From Gammaproteobacteria bacterium (GTDB lineage Bacteria > Pseudomonadota > Gammaproteobacteria > Steroidobacterales > Steroidobacteraceae): a DNA stretch of 43,933 nucleotides. The first letter of the stretch is position 1. The number at the start of each line of letters is the position of its first letter. The DNA lies in contig JAQGOG010000144.1 in the NCBI GenBank assembly GCA_028293765.1, positions 1-43,933 on the forward strand, in the 5' to 3' direction. Position numbers and translations under genes: made by a program. A model generated the notes under the pieces. It had not been told where the DNA came from and did no database searches. It saw nothing but the letters and a program-made list of their open reading frames with translations. Below, piece after piece: positions 9,456 to 19,177 of this stretch.

Positions 9456-9884
9456 TCAGCCGCGCGGATGCAGCTCCGTCGTGCGGAAGAAATAGGCGAT
9501 CTCGAGAGCCGCGGTGTCGACCGCATCCGAGCCGTGAACGACGTTCTGCTCGATGCTCAAAGCATGATCCGCGCGGATGGTGCCCGGAGCCGCCTTCTTC
9601 GGGTCGGTCGCGCCCATGATCTCGCGGTAGCGGGCAATGGCGTTGTCGCCCTCGAGCACCTGCACGATGACGGGACCCGATGTCATGTACTTCACGAGGT
9701 CCTTGAAGAACGGACGCTCGCGATGCACGGCATAAAAGCCTTCGGCTTCACGCTGCGAAAGATGCAACATGCGCGCGGCGATGATGGAGAGATCGGCCTT
9801 CTCGAGACGGCGATAGACTTCGCCGATGAGATTGCGGCTTACGCCGTCGGGCTTGACGATGGACAGAGTGCGCTCTTGCGCCAT
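9456..9884 (-). CDS. ndk: Nucleoside diphosphate kinase
   Basis: Ndk transfers the terminal phosphate between nucleoside triphosphates and diphosphates through a phosphohistidine, keeping NTP and dNTP pools balanced. The 142-residue product has the family start [10 protein letters not shown], the active-site segment NVVHGSDAV with the phosphorylated histidine, and IRADHALS before it. It is the first gene of the long minus-strand operon running to der. The 200 bases upstream to iscA probably hold its promoter, but I cannot identify one with confidence. Confidence 0.97.
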   Translation of the reverse strand: MAQERTLSIVKPDGVSRNLIGEVYRRLEKADLSIIAARMLHLSQREAEGFYAVHRERPFFKDLVKYMTSGPVIVQVLEGDNAIARYREIMGATDPKKAAPGTIRADHALSIEQNVVHGSDAVDTAALEIAYFFRTTELHPRG

Positions 9885-10086
9885 TTCGCTATGACCTTTT
9901 CAGAAAATATAGGGGCAGGACGGACGCGCGGGCCGAACAAACCATACTCGGCAGTGAGTATATTTTCGACCGTGGACGGGCCCGCGAATCAAGCGCGGCA
10001 GTCTACCTTGGAGCACGCGCCCGCGGCAATTTACCGTGGCGCGAAAGTGCTGATTTCGTAAGGGTTTTTGCGGACCGGAACGGTCG

Positions 10087-10410
10087 CTAAACGGAAAAGC
10101 TCTCGCCGCAGCCGCACTCGCCCTTGACGTTGGGGTTGAGGAAGCGGAAGGCCTCGTTCAGACCCTGCTTGACGAAATCCACGGTCGTGCCGTCGATCAG
10201 GCCGAGGCTGCCGGGGTCCACGAAAACCTTGACCCCCCGGTCCTCGAACATCACTTCGCCCGGCTGACCCTCATCCGCGTAATTGATCACGTAGGCGAAC
10301 CCGGAGCAGCCGGTCTTACGCACCCCGAGCCGCAGTCCCACCCCATGTCCCCGGGAGGACAGGAAGGTCTTGACGCGAATTGCGGCGGATTCAGTCAGCG
10401 AGATAGCCAT
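10087..10410 (-). CDS. iscA: A-type iron-sulfur carrier protein IscA
   Basis: A-type carriers take nascent iron-sulfur clusters or iron to target proteins. The 107-residue product has the three conserved cysteines, Cys35 in KTGCSGFAY and Cys99/Cys101 in ECGCGESF, and the usual length. It lies 11 bases after the cysteine desulfurase fusion gene, so the two are probably co-transcribed. IscA, ErpA and SufA are hard to separate by sequence alone; the neighbour makes IscA the natural name. No hscB, hscA or fdx follows it. Confidence 0.9.
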   Translation of the reverse strand: MAISLTESAAIRVKTFLSSRGHGVGLRLGVRKTGCSGFAYVINYADEGQPGEVMFEDRGVKVFVDPGSLGLIDGTTVDFVKQGLNEAFRFLNPNVKGECGCGESFSV

Positions 10411-10421
10411 GGGTTCCTATT

Positions 10422-12050
10422 CTACGCGCCTCGACGCCAGCGCCCTAGACATGCGCGTAATGCATCTTCGACCACCAGCAACCGGCCGAGTTTCTCGACC
10501 GGGGCCGACACAGCCTCAGCCCAGCTGGCGGGCGTTCCGGGTACCCCCTGCTCTGGCGTCCGGCCGGGAAGCTGCCGGACCAGCCAGCTCGCTACCTGGA
10601 GAGTATGGGGGCAGCCATACGCTTGAAAACGTGCGTCCTTCACAGTGCCGTCCGCGACCGCAAGATGAAATCGCACCCAGGTCTCCTGACCTGGACCGCC
10701 AGCTTCGCCGCTGATCAGGGTCGCGCCCTCGGTTCCGTCACGCGGCGCTAGTGGTGTTCCCCCGGGGGTTCGAAGCTCGCCCGCGGCCCAAATGCCGCCC
10801 GCCGCCCCCAAAGCGTCCGATCCTGCAGCCGGAGACAGTGCGCGAAGGCGCCCCACCTCACCCTGAACCGCTTCCAGAGCGAAATCGACGTCCGCGTCCG
10901 TGGTAAAACGCCCCACGCTAAAGCGCAGAGAGCTTTGCGCCAGCTGCGTATCCCGACCTAGCGCTCTGAGCACGTACGAGGGCTCCGCCGAGGCCGAGTT
11001 ACAGGCTGAGCCGGTAGAGATGGCTAAGCCGGTCAGTCCGGTCACCAGGCTCTCGCCCTCCACGCCCTCGAAGGACACGTTAAGAATTCCGGGAGCGCGA
11101 GGCGCGCCTTCACCATTGAGGTGAGTTCCGCCAAGAGCAGCCATGCCCGTCCAGAGGCGCTCGCGCAAGGCAGTCAGCCGTCCCTGCTCGGTCTCGAGCT
11201 GTCGGACCGCTATTTCGCAGGCGCGTCCAAACCCGACGATTTGATGCGTAGGGAGTGTGCCGGGCCTTAGGCCCCGCTCCTGTCCTCCGCCAAAGGCTAC
11301 CGGCTGGATCAGCGGCCGGGATGCCCGACGAACGTAGAGAGCGCCGACGCCCTTTGGCCCATAGATTTTGTGCGCGGTGAACGACACAAAATCGACCGGT
11401 AGCCTCCGCACATTCAGTGGCACCTTGCCCGCCGCCTGGGCGGCGTCGGTGTGGAAAGCCACGCCATGGGCGTGACACAGGGCACCGATCGCCCCAACGT
11501 CCTGAATTACGCCGATCTCGTTGTTCACGTACATGATCGACACAAGCACGGTATCGGCGCGAAGTGCCGCACGAACGGCTTCCGGATCAATCCGCCCAGC
11601 ACGATCGGGGGTGAGATACGTCACGGCGAACCCGTCCTTCTCCAGGCGTTTGCAAGGGTCCAGGACCGCCTTATGCTCTGTCCGCGCCGTGATGAGATGA
11701 CGTCCGCGGTCAGCGTTCGCGCGTGCCACGCCGAGGAGCACGAGATTGTTCGACTCGGTGGCTCCCGACGTAAAAGTGATCTCGTCTGGTTCGGCTCCGA
11801 TCAGCGTCGCGACCTGTGCTCGCGCCGTCTCAACGCGGGCGGCCGCGCGGCGACCGAACGCATGCGTCGCCGACCCTGCGTTGCCAAAGTCGCCTTCGAG
11901 GGTGAGGCATCCGACCATCGCTTCGGCGACCTCCGGATCCACTGGCGTCGTTGCGGCGTAATCCAGGTAGACGGGGTCGCCATCGACGGGGTCGCCATCG
12001 ACCGGGCCGCGATCGAGAGGGGCGCCGCCAAGAGGGTCGCTGGCGCTCAT
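10422..12050 (-). CDS. iscS: Cysteine desulfurase fused to a degenerate IscU-like domain
   Basis: The first 400 residues are a class V aminotransferase-fold cysteine desulfurase, which takes sulfur from cysteine for iron-sulfur clusters and tRNA thiolation. The PLP lysine lies in SFTAHKIYGPKG (K228), and the persulfide cysteine in STGSACNS (C350). After a glycine/alanine-rich linker (about 405-455), residues 456-540 align by eye with the IscU/NifU-N scaffold (VRFHLAVADGTVKDARFQAY, then GCPHT). Of the three IscU cluster cysteines only the middle one (C480) is clear; the first site reads GQETW and the third region VVEDALRACL lacks the usual Cys-Ser. The N-terminus has a small tandem duplication (PVDGDPVDGDPV). 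It overlaps trmJ by four bases and precedes iscA. Confidence 0.88.
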   Translation of the reverse strand: MSASDPLGGAPLDRGPVDGDPVDGDPVYLDYAATTPVDPEVAEAMVGCLTLEGDFGNAGSATHAFGRRAAARVETARAQVATLIGAEPDEITFTSGATESNNLVLLGVARANADRGRHLITARTEHKAVLDPCKRLEKDGFAVTYLTPDRAGRIDPEAVRAALRADTVLVSIMYVNNEIGVIQDVGAIGALCHAHGVAFHTDAAQAAGKVPLNVRRLPVDFVSFTAHKIYGPKGVGALYVRRASRPLIQPVAFGGGQERGLRPGTLPTHQIVGFGRACEIAVRQLETEQGRLTALRERLWTGMAALGGTHLNGEGAPRAPGILNVSFEGVEGESLVTGLTGLAISTGSACNSASAEPSYVLRALGRDTQLAQSSLRFSVGRFTTDADVDFALEAVQGEVGRLRALSPAAGSDALGAAGGIWAAGELRTPGGTPLAPRDGTEGATLISGEAGGPGQETWVRFHLAVADGTVKDARFQAYGCPHTLQVASWLVRQLPGRTPEQGVPGTPASWAEAVSAPVEKLGRLLVVEDALRACLGRWRRGA

Positions 12051-12829
12051 AACTGCCCGGCGTCCTGCGGGCCGGCATCGGCACCGCCGCCGCGAGGGGC
12101 GCCGCCGGCATGACGACGGCGCTTTTGCACGGCAGTCAGAATTCCCCGCAGGATATTCACTTCGTTCCGATCGAGCTCGGCACGCTGCAGAAACCGCCGG
12201 ATGCGAGCCATGAGGTTGGTGCCGCTCTGGGTGCGGTCGCGAAAGTCGATCTCGTCGAGCACCTGCGCGAGATGCACGTACATCCGCTCCATGTCCTCTG
12301 GCGCCGCCAGCGGCGCGGCACCCGGCAATGTCTCGATCTTCACCCCGTGAGCACGGAAGATCTCGTAAGCGACCAGCTGCACTGCCATCGCCAGATTGAG
12401 CGACAGATAAGCCTCGTTCGCAGGAATGCGGATTAGGACATGGGCGGCGTCCAGCTCCGCGTTCAAGAGGCCCGTGCGCTCTGCGCCAAATAGCACGGCG
12501 ACCGGCGCGCGTCGCGACTCGCTCACGATGCGCTCAGCGGCGTCTCGCACATCGGCCACGCGAAAGTTCTGGTCGCGATCCCGTGAGGTGGTCGCGGCGA
12601 CGAAGCCACAACCGGCCAGCGCCTCTTGCACGGAGCCCACGACGCGTGCGCTGGCGAGTACATCGTCGGCTCCGGAGGCACGAGCAACCGCGTCGCTATG
12701 CGGGAAAAGCTTCGGTTTCACCAGCACCAGCTGGGCGAGCGCCATGTTCTTCATCGCTCGCGCCACAGCGCCGATGTTGCCGGGATGCGAAGGCTCTACG
12801 AGCACGATGCGAATGTCAGTGGAGATCAT
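12047..12829 (-). CDS. trmJ: tRNA (cytidine/uridine-2'-O-)-methyltransferase TrmJ
   Basis: TrmJ methylates the ribose at position 32 of certain tRNAs using SAM. It belongs to the SPOUT class with a trefoil knot. Motifs are clear: VLVEPSHPGNIGAVARAMKN at the start (motif 1), LFGAERTGLLNAEL (motif 2) and IPANEAYLSLNLAMAVQLVAYE (motif 3). Length (260 residues) is typical. It is first in the trmJ-iscS-iscA operon, with its stop codon overlapping the next start, and is divergent from suhB. In E. coli the same genes lie together (suhB, trmJ, iscR, iscS), but no iscR is present here. Confidence 0.94.
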   Translation of the reverse strand: MISTDIRIVLVEPSHPGNIGAVARAMKNMALAQLVLVKPKLFPHSDAVARASGADDVLASARVVGSVQEALAGCGFVAATTSRDRDQNFRVADVRDAAERIVSESRRAPVAVLFGAERTGLLNAELDAAHVLIRIPANEAYLSLNLAMAVQLVAYEIFRAHGVKIETLPGAAPLAAPEDMERMYVHLAQVLDEIDFRDRTQSGTNLMARIRRFLQRAELDRNEVNILRGILTAVQKRRRHAGGAPRGGGADAGPQDAGQL

Positions 12830-13015
12830 CTGTTACGATTTGCTGCTTGGCGGAAGGCCTGCGGGCTTTTCCGCGGGCCACGGCTGGAGCGGTGTACAGG
12901 CACGCCGGCTACGCGCCCCGGGCTGGGCGCCTCCACCTCGGCGCCCCCGCCCCCGGCAAAAGGGGCGGCTTTTGCCGGCGAAAAGCAGGCCGGTTCTGGT
13001 TGGAGTCTATTTATA

Positions 13016-13816
13016 GTGCATGCGCTTCTCAATATCGCCGTTCGGGCCGCGCGGCGGGCCGGCGAAGTCATCGTCCGCAATCTCAATCGCCTCGAATCTC
13101 TGACGGTCACGTCCAAGGGCCGTAACGACTTCGTCAGCGAGGTCGATACCCAGGCGGAGGCGGAGATCATCGCGATCATCCGCAAGCACTACCCGAATCA
13201 CGCCTTCCTGGCGGAAGAAAGCGGTCCCAGCGGGGACAACGATACCGTGTGGATCATCGATCCGCTCGACGGCACGACGAACTTCCTGCACGAGTTTCCG
13301 GTATTCGCCGTCTCGATCGCCTGCGAGCATAAAGGCCGGCTCGAGCACGCGGTGGTGTACGACCCCATGCGCCAGGAGATTTTCACCGCCTCCCGCGGCG
13401 CCGGCGCCCACCTCGACAATCGCCGCATGCGCGTCAGCAAACAGCGCGGCCTGGAAGGATCCCTCATTGCGACGGGCTTTCCTTATCGCGCGAATACGCG
13501 TTATATCGATGCGTACCTCGCCATGCTGAAGGTTGCGATGGAAAATACGGCGGGCGTACGGCGGCCGGGGGCGGCGGCGCTCGACCTGGCTTATGTCGCA
13601 GCGGGACGCGTCGATGCGTTCTGGGAGATCGGTCTCTCGCCCTGGGATACAGCGGCCGGAACACTGCTCATTCAGGAGGCCGGCGGCCGCATCGGCACGC
13701 TCACGGGCGCGGAATACCGCCAGGAAGGCCACATTCTCGCCGGCACGCCGAAGGTATATGCGGCCCTTCTAGAGGCCTTTGCCCCGCTCGTTCCTGAAGA
13801 GCTGCGCACAAGTTGA
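13016..13816 (+). CDS. suhB: Inositol-1-monophosphatase / Nus factor SuhB
   Basis: SuhB is an inositol monophosphatase-fold protein. In E. coli it also acts with the Nus factors in ribosomal RNA transcription antitermination. Metal-binding motifs are intact: EES near residue 67, DPLDGTTNF and SPWDTAAG. The 266-residue product is best started at a GTG (13016), because the N-terminus HALLNIAVRAARRAGE matches the family. A longer frame reaches back across trmJ but has no conserved content. GGAG lies about a dozen bases upstream of the GTG. The gene is divergent from trmJ across 186 bases. Confidence 0.93.
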   Translation: MHALLNIAVRAARRAGEVIVRNLNRLESLTVTSKGRNDFVSEVDTQAEAEIIAIIRKHYPNHAFLAEESGPSGDNDTVWIIDPLDGTTNFLHEFPVFAVSIACEHKGRLEHAVVYDPMRQEIFTASRGAGAHLDNRRMRVSKQRGLEGSLIATGFPYRANTRYIDAYLAMLKVAMENTAGVRRPGAAALDLAYVAAGRVDAFWEIGLSPWDTAAGTLLIQEAGGRIGTLTGAEYRQEGHILAGTPKVYAALLEAFAPLVPEELRTS

Positions 13817-13974
13817 GAGAATTCAACACGCGCCGTGCGCCTCGCTTTCCAACTATCGCTTGTGTAGAGTCCGCGCAAAATCGCGGCTCCCGCGCGCGGC
13901 TGGGCGTCTCGTGTATCGAGACGCGCCTCCGGCGGAGGGACTCAATTCTTAGCGTGGGTTAATTCGGGGGTTTC

Positions 13975-15468
13975 ATGCCGAACCAGCTCTTTGCGACCAA
14001 GTCCATTGCGGAACTGCAGGAGGCCGAGTCTTCCGGCAACGAGCTGCGCCGCGCGCTCTCCGCCACTGCCCTGACGCTGCTCGGGATCGGCGGCATCATC
14101 GGGACCGGCATTTTCGTGCTGACAGGCACGGCCGCGGCGAATCATGCGGGTCCCGCTCTCGCCCTGTCTTTCATCATCGCGGGTATCGGCTGCACGCTTG
14201 CGGGCCTTTGTTACGCCGAGTTCGCGGCGATGATCCCCGTCTCGGGAAGCGCCTACTCCTACTCTTATGCGACGTTAGGCGAAGGCATCGCGTGGTTCAT
14301 TGGCTGGAACCTCATCCTCGAGTACCTGTTCGCAGTCGCGACCGTCTCGACGGGATGGTCCGGCTACGTGCTCAGTCTGCTCGAGCAGTTCAACATTCAT
14401 CTCCCCGCCGCCCTCACGCACGCCCCCTTCGACCAAGGGCAGGGCTCGCTCACTATCGTACGCACCGGCGCTTATATCAATCTACCGGCGATGGCGATCG
14501 TCGGTGCGATCGCCACCATATGTTATGTGGGCATCAGGCAATCGGCCGCGTTCAACTCGGTCATCGTGGCCATCAAGGTCACCGTGGTCGTCCTGTTCAT
14601 CCTCCTCGGTGTGAGCTACATCGACACGGCCAACTGGCATCCCTTCATTCCGCCGAACGCCGGTGAATTCGGCCGCTTCGGCTGGAGCGGCGTCATGGCC
14701 GCCTCCGGGGTCATCTTCTTCGCCTACATCGGCTTCGACGCGATCTCGACAGCGGCGCAGGAGACCCGTAATCCACAACGCGACATGCCCATCGGCATCC
14801 TGTCGAGCCTCGTCATCTGCACCGTGCTGTATGTCGTCACCGCCATCGTGTTGACCGGCATGGTGAGCTACAAAGACCTCGACGTGGCGGCGCCCGTCGC
14901 GCTCGCCCTGGACAAATATCCGGGACTGCACTGGCTCGGCCTGCCCGTGAAGCTCGGCGCCATCGCGGGAATGACTTCCGTAATGCTCGTGATGACCCTC
15001 GCGCAGGCGCGCATCTTCTTCGCTATGGCCCGCGACGGCCTCTTGCCCCCGTGGTTCTCGAAGGTGCATCCGAAGTTCCGGACGCCATCGACGGGCACGG
15101 CGGTAACGGGTATTTCTGCGGCCATCATCGGCGGCCTCTTTCCGGTGCGAATTCTCGGTGAGCTGGTGTCGATCGGAACGCTGATGGCGTTCGTTACGGT
15201 GTGCATCGGCGTGCTGGTTCTGCGCAAGACGCGTCCCGATCTGCCGCGCCCTTTCCGGGCACCGGCCCCGTGGTTCACGTGCATCGGGGGAGCGTTGATC
15301 TGCTCCGCTATGATGGTTTCGCTTGGGGCTGCTACGTGGCTGCGACTGGTCGTGTGGACCGCAGTCGGCGTAGTTGTGTACGTGTGCTACGGCTATAAGC
15401 ACAGCCGGGTACGTGCTGCGATGAACGGCGCGGCAGGCGGCAAAGTGAATCCCGCGACGACGCACTGA
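13975..15468 (+). CDS. APC-superfamily amino acid permease (cationic amino acid transporter type)
   Basis: This 497-residue membrane protein has about 12-14 hydrophobic helices and the APC family pattern: an N-terminal cytoplasmic segment, the first helix motif GIGGIIGTGIFVLTG, then GPALALSF and CYAEFAAMIPVSGSAYSYSY. It closely follows the YfnA/CAT-like branch, which carries basic or other amino acids in symport or exchange; the substrate cannot be read from sequence. The start ATG follows a GGGGG stretch. It is a single gene, 158 bases after suhB, and is convergent with the TerC gene. Confidence 0.9.
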   Translation: MPNQLFATKSIAELQEAESSGNELRRALSATALTLLGIGGIIGTGIFVLTGTAAANHAGPALALSFIIAGIGCTLAGLCYAEFAAMIPVSGSAYSYSYATLGEGIAWFIGWNLILEYLFAVATVSTGWSGYVLSLLEQFNIHLPAALTHAPFDQGQGSLTIVRTGAYINLPAMAIVGAIATICYVGIRQSAAFNSVIVAIKVTVVVLFILLGVSYIDTANWHPFIPPNAGEFGRFGWSGVMAASGVIFFAYIGFDAISTAAQETRNPQRDMPIGILSSLVICTVLYVVTAIVLTGMVSYKDLDVAAPVALALDKYPGLHWLGLPVKLGAIAGMTSVMLVMTLAQARIFFAMARDGLLPPWFSKVHPKFRTPSTGTAVTGISAAIIGGLFPVRILGELVSIGTLMAFVTVCIGVLVLRKTRPDLPRPFRAPAPWFTCIGGALICSAMMVSLGAATWLRLVVWTAVGVVVYVCYGYKHSRVRAAMNGAAGGKVNPATTH

Positions 15469-15591
15469 CTCCGGGCTGGCTCTCGCGCGGCGGGCAGTCA
15501 GTGCGCGGCGCCAGAGCCGCCCGGTTAGATCGGTGCCGCGGCGGACCGGGCTTCGTTGCGCGCGCCGTTGCACACGCGGTCGCACACGCCG

Positions 15592-16341
15592 TTATCCGCC
15601 CTGTCCCTCGTCGTCTGACGGCTTCACATCGAGCCGGCGGCGCAGTCGGATGTTGATGAGCTCTACCCCTACGGAGAACGCCATCGCGAAGTAGAGGTAT
15701 CCCTTCGGGATCTCGAAGTGGAGGGCCTCGGCGACCAGGGCCAGCCCGATGAGAATGAGAAAGGCGAGCGCCAGCATCTTGATGGTCGGATTGCGCTCGA
15801 TGAACGCGCTGATGGAGCGCGATATCCACATCATCACGAAGATGGACACGACAATCGCCGCGACCATGATCGCGAGATCCTTCGCGAGCCCCACGGCGGT
15901 GAACACGGAATCGAGCGAAAAGACGATGTCGATGACCCCGATCTGGAGGATGGTCATCGCAAAGCTGGCATAAAGACGCCGGGCCCGATCATCCTGCCTG
16001 GCGGCGCCCTCGAGCGTGTGATGGATCTCGAGAACGCTCTTGGCGAGCAGAAAGAGCCCGCCGAGGAAGAGGATGAGATCGCGACCTGAGACTCCCTGGT
16101 CGCCAAGGTGAAACCACGGTTGCACCAGCTCCGTGAGCCACACGATCGAGAACAGCAGGGCGATGCGCGTGAGCATCGCTACCGCGAGCCCGGTGATACG
16201 GCCCGCCTCCTGCCGCGCTGCCGGCAGGCGCCCCACGAGAATCGAGATGAAGATGATGTTGTCGATGCCGAGAACGATCTCGAGCAGCGACAACGTGATG
16301 AACGCCAACCACGCTTGCGGGTCGGCGATCAGTGCAAGCAT
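15592..16341 (-). CDS. TerC family integral membrane protein
   Basis: The 249-residue product has seven or more hydrophobic segments and the TerC hallmarks: LLEIVLGIDNIIFISIL near the N-terminus and IDIVFSLDSVFTAVGL in the centre, each with an acidic residue within a helix. TerC family members are linked to metal-ion (manganese) export, tellurite resistance or metallation of exported proteins; which applies here is unknown. The C-terminus is charged. It lies 15 bases downstream of the secF stop codon on the same strand, so it may be the last gene of the sec operon. Confidence 0.9.
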   Translation of the reverse strand: MLALIADPQAWLAFITLSLLEIVLGIDNIIFISILVGRLPAARQEAGRITGLAVAMLTRIALLFSIVWLTELVQPWFHLGDQGVSGRDLILFLGGLFLLAKSVLEIHHTLEGAARQDDRARRLYASFAMTILQIGVIDIVFSLDSVFTAVGLAKDLAIMVAAIVVSIFVMMWISRSISAFIERNPTIKMLALAFLILIGLALVAEALHFEIPKGYLYFAMAFSVGVELINIRLRRRLDVKPSDDEGQGG

Positions 16342-16356
16342 GGTCGGCCGCTTACC

Positions 16357-17292
16357 TTATGGGAGTTCGTCGGCCGCCGCTTTCCTCGCCGAAGGAAACA
16401 AGTGTTCGGCGGTGAGGCCGAAGTCGAGCGCGATCGCGCTCGAGATATAGATCGAGGAGTACGTGCCCGCGATGATGCCGATCAGAAGTGCCTCGGAGAA
16501 GCCCTTGAGAACCGGCCCCCCCAGGAACAGCAGCGCCAGCACGACGATGGAGGTCACCACCTTCGTCATGATCGTTCGCGACAATGTCTGGTTGATCGAC
16601 TGATCTAGAACGACGGCGGGCGGTAGACGGCGGTTGGTCTCGAACCGCTCGCGGATACGATCGAATACGACCACCGTGTCGTTGAGGGAGTAACCGATCA
16701 CCGCGAGGATGGCGGCCACCACGGCGAGGTCGAATGGGGTCTGCGTAACAGAAAATATGCCCAGCACCAGGATCGGGTCGTGCAGCACGGCCAGGATCGC
16801 ACCGAGCGACAGACGCCACGTATGAAAGCGGAACGCGATATAGATGAAAATGAGCAGCAGGGTGAACCCAAGGGCCCACAACGCACTGGTCCGCAGCTCA
16901 CTGCCTACCTGCGGGCCGACGACCTCCAGCTGCTGTACCTGTGCGCCGGGGTCGATCGACTTCAACACCGTCTCGAGCTTCGTCCGAATCGTCGCCGCCG
17001 TCTGCGACGGGTCGGGCGGCAACCGGATGGCGACGTCTCGCGAAGAGCCGAAATTCTGCACCTGCGGCTCGCGGAAGCCCGCGGCGGTGAGTTTCGCGCG
17101 CACCTCATCGACATTCGCCGCACGCGTGAAGCTCGCGTTCGCGCTCACGCCGCCTGTGAAGTCGATGCCGAGATTGAGTCCGCGAGTGAAGAACGACACG
17201 AATGACGCGATCATCAAGATGGCGGAGAGCGTGTACCACACCTTGCGTGTGGCCATGAACGGGTAGTTGGTCTGGTGACTGAAAAATTCCAC
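16357..17292 (-). CDS. secF: Protein translocase subunit SecF
   Basis: SecF pairs with SecD to pull exported proteins across the inner membrane using the proton gradient. The 311-residue product has an N-terminal transmembrane helix, the motif GLNLGIDFTGGVS (Sec-GG), a periplasmic P4-like domain, and the five C-terminal helices with VIGYSLNDTVVVFDRIRE and the SINQTLSRTIMTKVVT stretch. It lies 11 bases after secD and before a TerC gene. Confidence 0.96.
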   Translation of the reverse strand: MEFFSHQTNYPFMATRKVWYTLSAILMIASFVSFFTRGLNLGIDFTGGVSANASFTRAANVDEVRAKLTAAGFREPQVQNFGSSRDVAIRLPPDPSQTAATIRTKLETVLKSIDPGAQVQQLEVVGPQVGSELRTSALWALGFTLLLIFIYIAFRFHTWRLSLGAILAVLHDPILVLGIFSVTQTPFDLAVVAAILAVIGYSLNDTVVVFDRIRERFETNRRLPPAVVLDQSINQTLSRTIMTKVVTSIVVLALLFLGGPVLKGFSEALLIGIIAGTYSSIYISSAIALDFGLTAEHLFPSARKAAADELP

Positions 17293-17303
17293 GCGGGCAG
17301 TCC

Positions 17304-19175
17304 TTAGATCGACAGCCGGGCGAGTTTGCGCCGGCCACCGTACATGAGCGTGATGAGAGCGCGGCTACCCATCAATGAAGTGAACATTGACGTCGCGATT
17401 CCAAGGGTCAGCACGATAGCGAACCCACGGATGGGGCCGGTGCCGAAGACCCAGAGCACCACGCCAGCGATCAGCGTCGTGATGTTCGAGTCCGCGATGG
17501 CGGAAAACGCCTTTTCGAAGCCGGCGCGGATCGCCGCCTGCGGCGACACCCCCTTGCGGACTTCCTCACGAATACGCTCATAAATAAGCACGTTCGCGTC
17601 GACGGCTACACCGACCGTGAGAATGATGCCGGCGATACCCGGTAGCGATAGCGAAGCGCGCATCAGAGAAAGCAGCGCGGTGAGCATCACCACGTTCGCC
17701 AGCAGCACGAGATCCGCAACGAGGCCAAACGTCTTGTAGTAAATCGCCATGAACAGGAACACGCCTGCCATACCGATGACCAGCGCGGAAACACCCTTGT
17801 TGATGTTATCGGCGCCGAGGCTGGGGCCTACGGCCCGCTCCTCGACCGAGTAGATGGGTACGGAGAGCGAGCCCGAACGCAGCAGCAGTGATAACTCTCG
17901 AGCTTCGCCGGCGGTGAGGCCGGTGATCTGGAAATTGGTGCTGAAGATGCCGCGGATCGTGGCGTCGTTGATGACCTGCTCGTCGGTGACGTCGCGCGTC
18001 ACCTTCTTGCCGTCGACCTCGCTGGTCTCACGCCGCTTCTCGATGAGCACCGCCGCCATAGGCTTATTGAGATTGGCTTTCGTGACCTTCAGCATGTTCT
18101 CGCCCGCGCGCGCGTCGAGCCTCACATTGACGCCAACACCTTCCGGGGTCTGCCCGACGGTGGCATTCGTGAGCTGGTCGCCTGTTGCAATGACCTCACG
18201 CTTGAGGAGAACCGGCCGCCCGAATCGCGTGTGCGTGTACAGCTTCGAGCCGATCGGAGCGCGGCCGCGTTGCATGGCTTCGAAAGCGCTGTTTTGCGTA
18301 TCCTCGAGGCGGAACTCGAGCGTCGCCACTCTGCCGAGAATGTCCTTGACCTCCGCGGAGTTCTGTACACCGGGGAGCTGTACGTTGATGCGATCGATGC
18401 CCTGCCGCTGCACGATCGGCTCCGACACACCGAGCTCATTCACCCGGTTGCGCAGCGTCGTGATGTTCTGCTGGATGGCGTAATCCTGACGCTCCCGTAT
18501 TTGCTGCGGCGTCATCACTGCCTGAATCGCCGAGCCGCTGGGAAGGTTCTCCGTCGAGACGGTGAGACCCTGCAACGCCTGATTGAGTGCGGCACGCGCA
18601 GCGTTGATGTCTGCTTCCGGCGGCAATACGATGCGGACGGCATTCGGCCTGCCGCTGCCGACCGCGACGGTCGAGACATCTTTGAACGGGATGTTGGCGG
18701 TCGAAAGGGCGCGCCGGGCGTCCTGCGCGTAGCCCTCCAGAGCCTGGCTGACCGCGGCGTTCACGTCGACCTGGTACAGAAGATAGAGTCCGCCGCGCAG
18801 ATCCAGACCCAACGGCATCGGCCGCAGACCCATGGCCCGCAGGAACTCCGGCGTGCGCGGCGCGAACGACAGTGCAGTGATGTAGGTCCCTGCGAACTTC
18901 TCATTGACGGCGTCGCGCGCCGCCAGCTGGTCCGCCACGCTCGGGAAGCGGATCATCAGGCGACCGCTGTCGATGTAACTCTTGTCGAAGCGCACCTTCT
19001 TTTCTTTGAGGAACGCCTCGACCGTCTGGACTTCCGCGGGAGTGACGTTGGCGTGGTCCTTGCGCGCGATCTGCAGCGCCGGGTCCTCGCCGAAGAAATT
19101 CGGCAGCGCGAACAGCAGGCCCAGCAGGAGGACCGCGCCGATGAGGATATATTTCCAGCGTGCGTATTCGAGCAT
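17304..19175 (-). CDS. secD: Protein translocase subunit SecD
   Basis: This is the large subunit of the SecDF proton-driven export motor. The 623-residue product has one N-terminal membrane helix, LGLDLRGGLYLLYQVDV, a long periplasmic P1 domain, VNVRLDARAGENML-type P1-base strands, and the C-terminal bundle with GVAVDANVLIYERIREEV. Length matches the gammaproteobacterial form. It follows yajC by two bases and precedes secF by 11, so translation is probably coupled. Confidence 0.97.
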   Translation of the reverse strand: MLEYARWKYILIGAVLLLGLLFALPNFFGEDPALQIARKDHANVTPAEVQTVEAFLKEKKVRFDKSYIDSGRLMIRFPSVADQLAARDAVNEKFAGTYITALSFAPRTPEFLRAMGLRPMPLGLDLRGGLYLLYQVDVNAAVSQALEGYAQDARRALSTANIPFKDVSTVAVGSGRPNAVRIVLPPEADINAARAALNQALQGLTVSTENLPSGSAIQAVMTPQQIRERQDYAIQQNITTLRNRVNELGVSEPIVQRQGIDRINVQLPGVQNSAEVKDILGRVATLEFRLEDTQNSAFEAMQRGRAPIGSKLYTHTRFGRPVLLKREVIATGDQLTNATVGQTPEGVGVNVRLDARAGENMLKVTKANLNKPMAAVLIEKRRETSEVDGKKVTRDVTDEQVINDATIRGIFSTNFQITGLTAGEARELSLLLRSGSLSVPIYSVEERAVGPSLGADNINKGVSALVIGMAGVFLFMAIYYKTFGLVADLVLLANVVMLTALLSLMRASLSLPGIAGIILTVGVAVDANVLIYERIREEVRKGVSPQAAIRAGFEKAFSAIADSNITTLIAGVVLWVFGTGPIRGFAIVLTLGIATSMFTSLMGSRALITLMYGGRRKLARLSI

Positions 19176-19177
19176 GT

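Noticed and set aside
12626..13015. Long in-frame extension upstream of suhB
   Set aside because: It runs antisense through trmJ, has no conserved residues, and the SuhB N-terminus begins at the GTG at 13016.
13820..13974. Riboswitch upstream of the APC permease
   Set aside because: The 158-base gap shows no recognisable aptamer, only GC-rich sequence.
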